From contig JAUVJV010000132.1 of the NCBI GenBank assembly GCA_030592245.1, positions 1-6,597 of the forward strand: 6,597 nt of DNA, given 5' to 3'. Positions 5,272 to 6,597 of this stretch are shown here, piece after piece. The first letter of the stretch is position 1; every line of letters begins with the position of its first letter. The notes under the pieces are model-generated. The model was not told where the DNA came from and ran no database searches. It worked only from the letters and a program-made list of their open reading frames with translations. The position numbers and the translations under genes are program-made. The stretch is from Candidatus Eiseniibacteriota bacterium (lineage in GTDB: Bacteria; Arandabacterota; Arandabacteria; Arandabacterales; Arandabacteraceae).

Positions 5272-6357
5272 TTGAGAAACTTTAAAGGTCTCTTTCTTTT
5301 ATTGTCTTTTCTTCTACCGCTTCTCGCGCATCAGCCGGGCTATGCGGAGACCGTCTGTGAGGTTCAGGACTATTTTCCCGAAACGGGTCTCTCCCGGCTA
5401 GAGGGGCAGACCGTAACCGTTACCGGCGTCCTCACATGCCCCGCCGGCATATTCGTAACATCCCAGACCTCGATGTTCATGCGCGGTCTCGATGGTGACT
5501 CCTGTGGGGTCAACATATTCACCTTCGGCATGGGCCAGGTGCCTGTCAAGCTCGGTGACACCATCACCGTGAGGGGTGTGGTGGAGGAGTACATACTCTC
5601 AGGCGGCGACGGCGCGGTGACCGAGATCGTTTACAGCGAAGGCGGACTCACCAATGTCAGGCCATCTGATACTCTTAATGTCGATCCCGAAGTTATGGTT
5701 ACCGGCGGCGTGGGTAGTGAGATGAACGAGGGCCGGCTGGTGAGGGTTACAGGCAGGGTTACAGGCAGGGACGGCTCACGCGAGATCACCGTCAATGACG
5801 GGTCCGGCGAGATCGCAGTGTTCGATATGGCCAGGGCTTTCGAGGGCGATCCCACCTGGAACAACCTGGTAATGGGCGATATCGTCACCGTTACGGGCAT
5901 CGTGTCCCAGGCCGGTCCGGGTCCGCCCTATCTCACGGGGTACTCTATCTGGCCCAGGAGCCCTGATGCCCCCTATGAAGATGTTAAGACGCCCCAGTGC
6001 ATTCCGGATACCACGATAGTGAGCGCGAGGCTCGAGATCGTGGATTCCGATTCCAACCGGGTCAACATATTCTGTCCCGAGTGCCCGGGCGGCGCAAACA
6101 CAGTTTTCATAAAGTATGCCGGTCCGGATGGATGGCGTACCGAGCTGCGGATTTATGACACGGCGGGAAGACTCGTGGGAACGCTCAGGGACTACCATAC
6201 CGAATGCGGTGAGGTCACCATAGAGTGGACAGGCCGCAATGAGCTGATGGAGCGGCTCCCGGTTGGTCTCTACTATATAGTCGTGACTGCCACGGATCCG
6301 GCTAGCGGCAGCGTAACCCAGGAAATGGTCCCACTGGTGATCGGGAAGAGACTCTGA
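5272..6357 (+). CDS. Secreted protein with two OB-fold-like domains and a FlgD-Ig-like C-terminal domain
   Basis: Exported protein of 361 residues and unknown role. TTG 5272 is preferred because AAGGAG (5258-5263) lies 8 bases before it; the in-frame GTG at 5263 would overlap that site and add three residues. Residues 1-25 form a Sec signal peptide (LFLLLSFLLPLLA core, likely cut after GYA). A first OB-like unit covers about 40-108 (LEGQTVTVTGVL ... LGDTITVRGVV). A second covers about 152-213 (NEGRLVRVTGRV ... MGDIVTVTGIV), with NDGSGEIAVF between its strands. Residues about 250-361 look like the FlgD-Ig / type IX-like sorting domain found in FCB-type bacteria: TVFIKYAG, LRIYDTAGRLVGTL, VTIEWTGRN, LPVGLYYIVV and a basic end. 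A CPEC motif precedes it (Cys268 and Cys271). Secreted OB-fold units often bind nucleic acids or glycans, or simply act as beta-barrel spacers, so no ligand is assigned. The stop overlaps the next ATG by one base. Confidence 0.87.
   Translation: MRNFKGLFLLLSFLLPLLAHQPGYAETVCEVQDYFPETGLSRLEGQTVTVTGVLTCPAGIFVTSQTSMFMRGLDGDSCGVNIFTFGMGQVPVKLGDTITVRGVVEEYILSGGDGAVTEIVYSEGGLTNVRPSDTLNVDPEVMVTGGVGSEMNEGRLVRVTGRVTGRDGSREITVNDGSGEIAVFDMARAFEGDPTWNNLVMGDIVTVTGIVSQAGPGPPYLTGYSIWPRSPDAPYEDVKTPQCIPDTTIVSARLEIVDSDSNRVNIFCPECPGGANTVFIKYAGPDGWRTELRIYDTAGRLVGTLRDYHTECGEVTIEWTGRNELMERLPVGLYYIVVTATDPASGSVTQEMVPLVIGKRL
5744..5770 (+). repeat. 12-base tandem duplication inside the OB-fold gene
   Basis: GGGTTACAGGCA occurs at 5744-5755 and again, identically, at 5756-5767, followed by a further GGG. 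It keeps the frame and gives the protein repeat VTGRVTGR in the first strand region of the second OB-like domain. Confidence 0.85.
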
Positions 6358-6597
6358 TGAAGCGGATTCTGACCATAACCATATTGATCTCTCTTGCGGC
6401 CGGCGCGGCATATGCGCAGGTGCTTGACATAGCTGATGTAAAGAAGATCGACTCTAGCCTCCGCCCGATCATGCTCGGACAGGTTGTGACCGTTACAGGC
6501 ACTGTGACGGCCGGAAGCGGTACCTTCGCTCCCGAGTTCGGCGATCTCGACGCCTATATTCAGGACGAGACCGGGGGCATAAACATCTACACCCGAT
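6357..6597 (+). CDS. Secreted OB-fold-like protein, 3' end outside window
   Basis: The 5' part (80 complete codons) of a second exported protein. ATG 6357 overlaps the preceding stop as TGATG, and GGGAAGAG just upstream can serve as ribosome site, so translation is probably coupled. Residues 1-20 are a Sec signal peptide (MKRILTITILISLAAGAAYA, predicted cut before Gln21). From about residue 39 the sequence enters an OB-like domain: LGQVVTVTGTVTAG, an acidic linker, then YIQDETGGINIYTR, the familiar pattern of a strand, a loop and a strand in secreted OB folds. It resembles the first OB unit of the gene before it (EGQTVTVTGVLT ... GVNIFTF), so the two are likely paralogues or at least share the same domain family. 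The remaining domains, including any sorting tail, are beyond the window. Confidence 0.85.
   Translation, partial: MKRILTITILISLAAGAAYAQVLDIADVKKIDSSLRPIMLGQVVTVTGTVTAGSGTFAPEFGDLDAYIQDETGGINIYTR

Overview
The window looks like chromosomal DNA from a Gram-negative bacterium of moderately high GC. Three encoded proteins begin with lipoprotein-type signal peptides and two with ordinary Sec signal peptides. One secreted protein ends in a FlgD-Ig-like / type IX-like C-terminal domain (IYDTAGRLVGTL ... LPVGLYYIV). Such tails are common in the FCB superphylum and in related uncultivated candidate phyla such as Eisenbacteria, Latescibacterota, Zixibacteria and WOR-3. That placement is an inference from protein style, not a phylogenetic result. 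No tRNA, rRNA, transposase, integrase or CRISPR array was seen.

Layout. Bases 1-509 (minus strand) hold the 5' part of an unrecognised lipoprotein gene that runs off the left edge. A 175-base divergent spacer (510-684) carries one fair promoter candidate for that gene and a weaker one for the rightward genes. Bases 685-5162 form a compact rightward block: a lipoprotein with an FN3-like domain and a ComEC/Rec2-type metallo-beta-lactamase domain; two CUT1-type ABC importer permeases (MalF/UgpA-like and MalG/UgpE-like); and a substrate-binding lipoprotein (UgpB/MalE-like) whose start overlaps the preceding gene by 26 bases. No ATPase gene lies in the block, so the importer probably borrows one encoded elsewhere. 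A 109-base spacer (5163-5271) contains an 8+8 palindrome overlapping a good sigma70-like promoter. It is followed by two secreted OB-fold proteins joined by a TGATG stop/start. The first is complete (5272-6357, probable TTG start); the second runs off the right edge.

How the genes may work together. The first block reads as an uptake unit: a surface or periplasmic hydrolase anchored by lipid, a solute-binding lipoprotein and a membrane channel. The simplest idea is that the hydrolase releases or trims a substrate that the importer captures, but the sequence does not identify that substrate. The downstream OB-fold pair is probably a separate transcription unit. The most interesting points are the MBL-importer linkage, the tandem secreted OB-fold family and the palindrome over its promoter. 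None of these by itself proves a new system.
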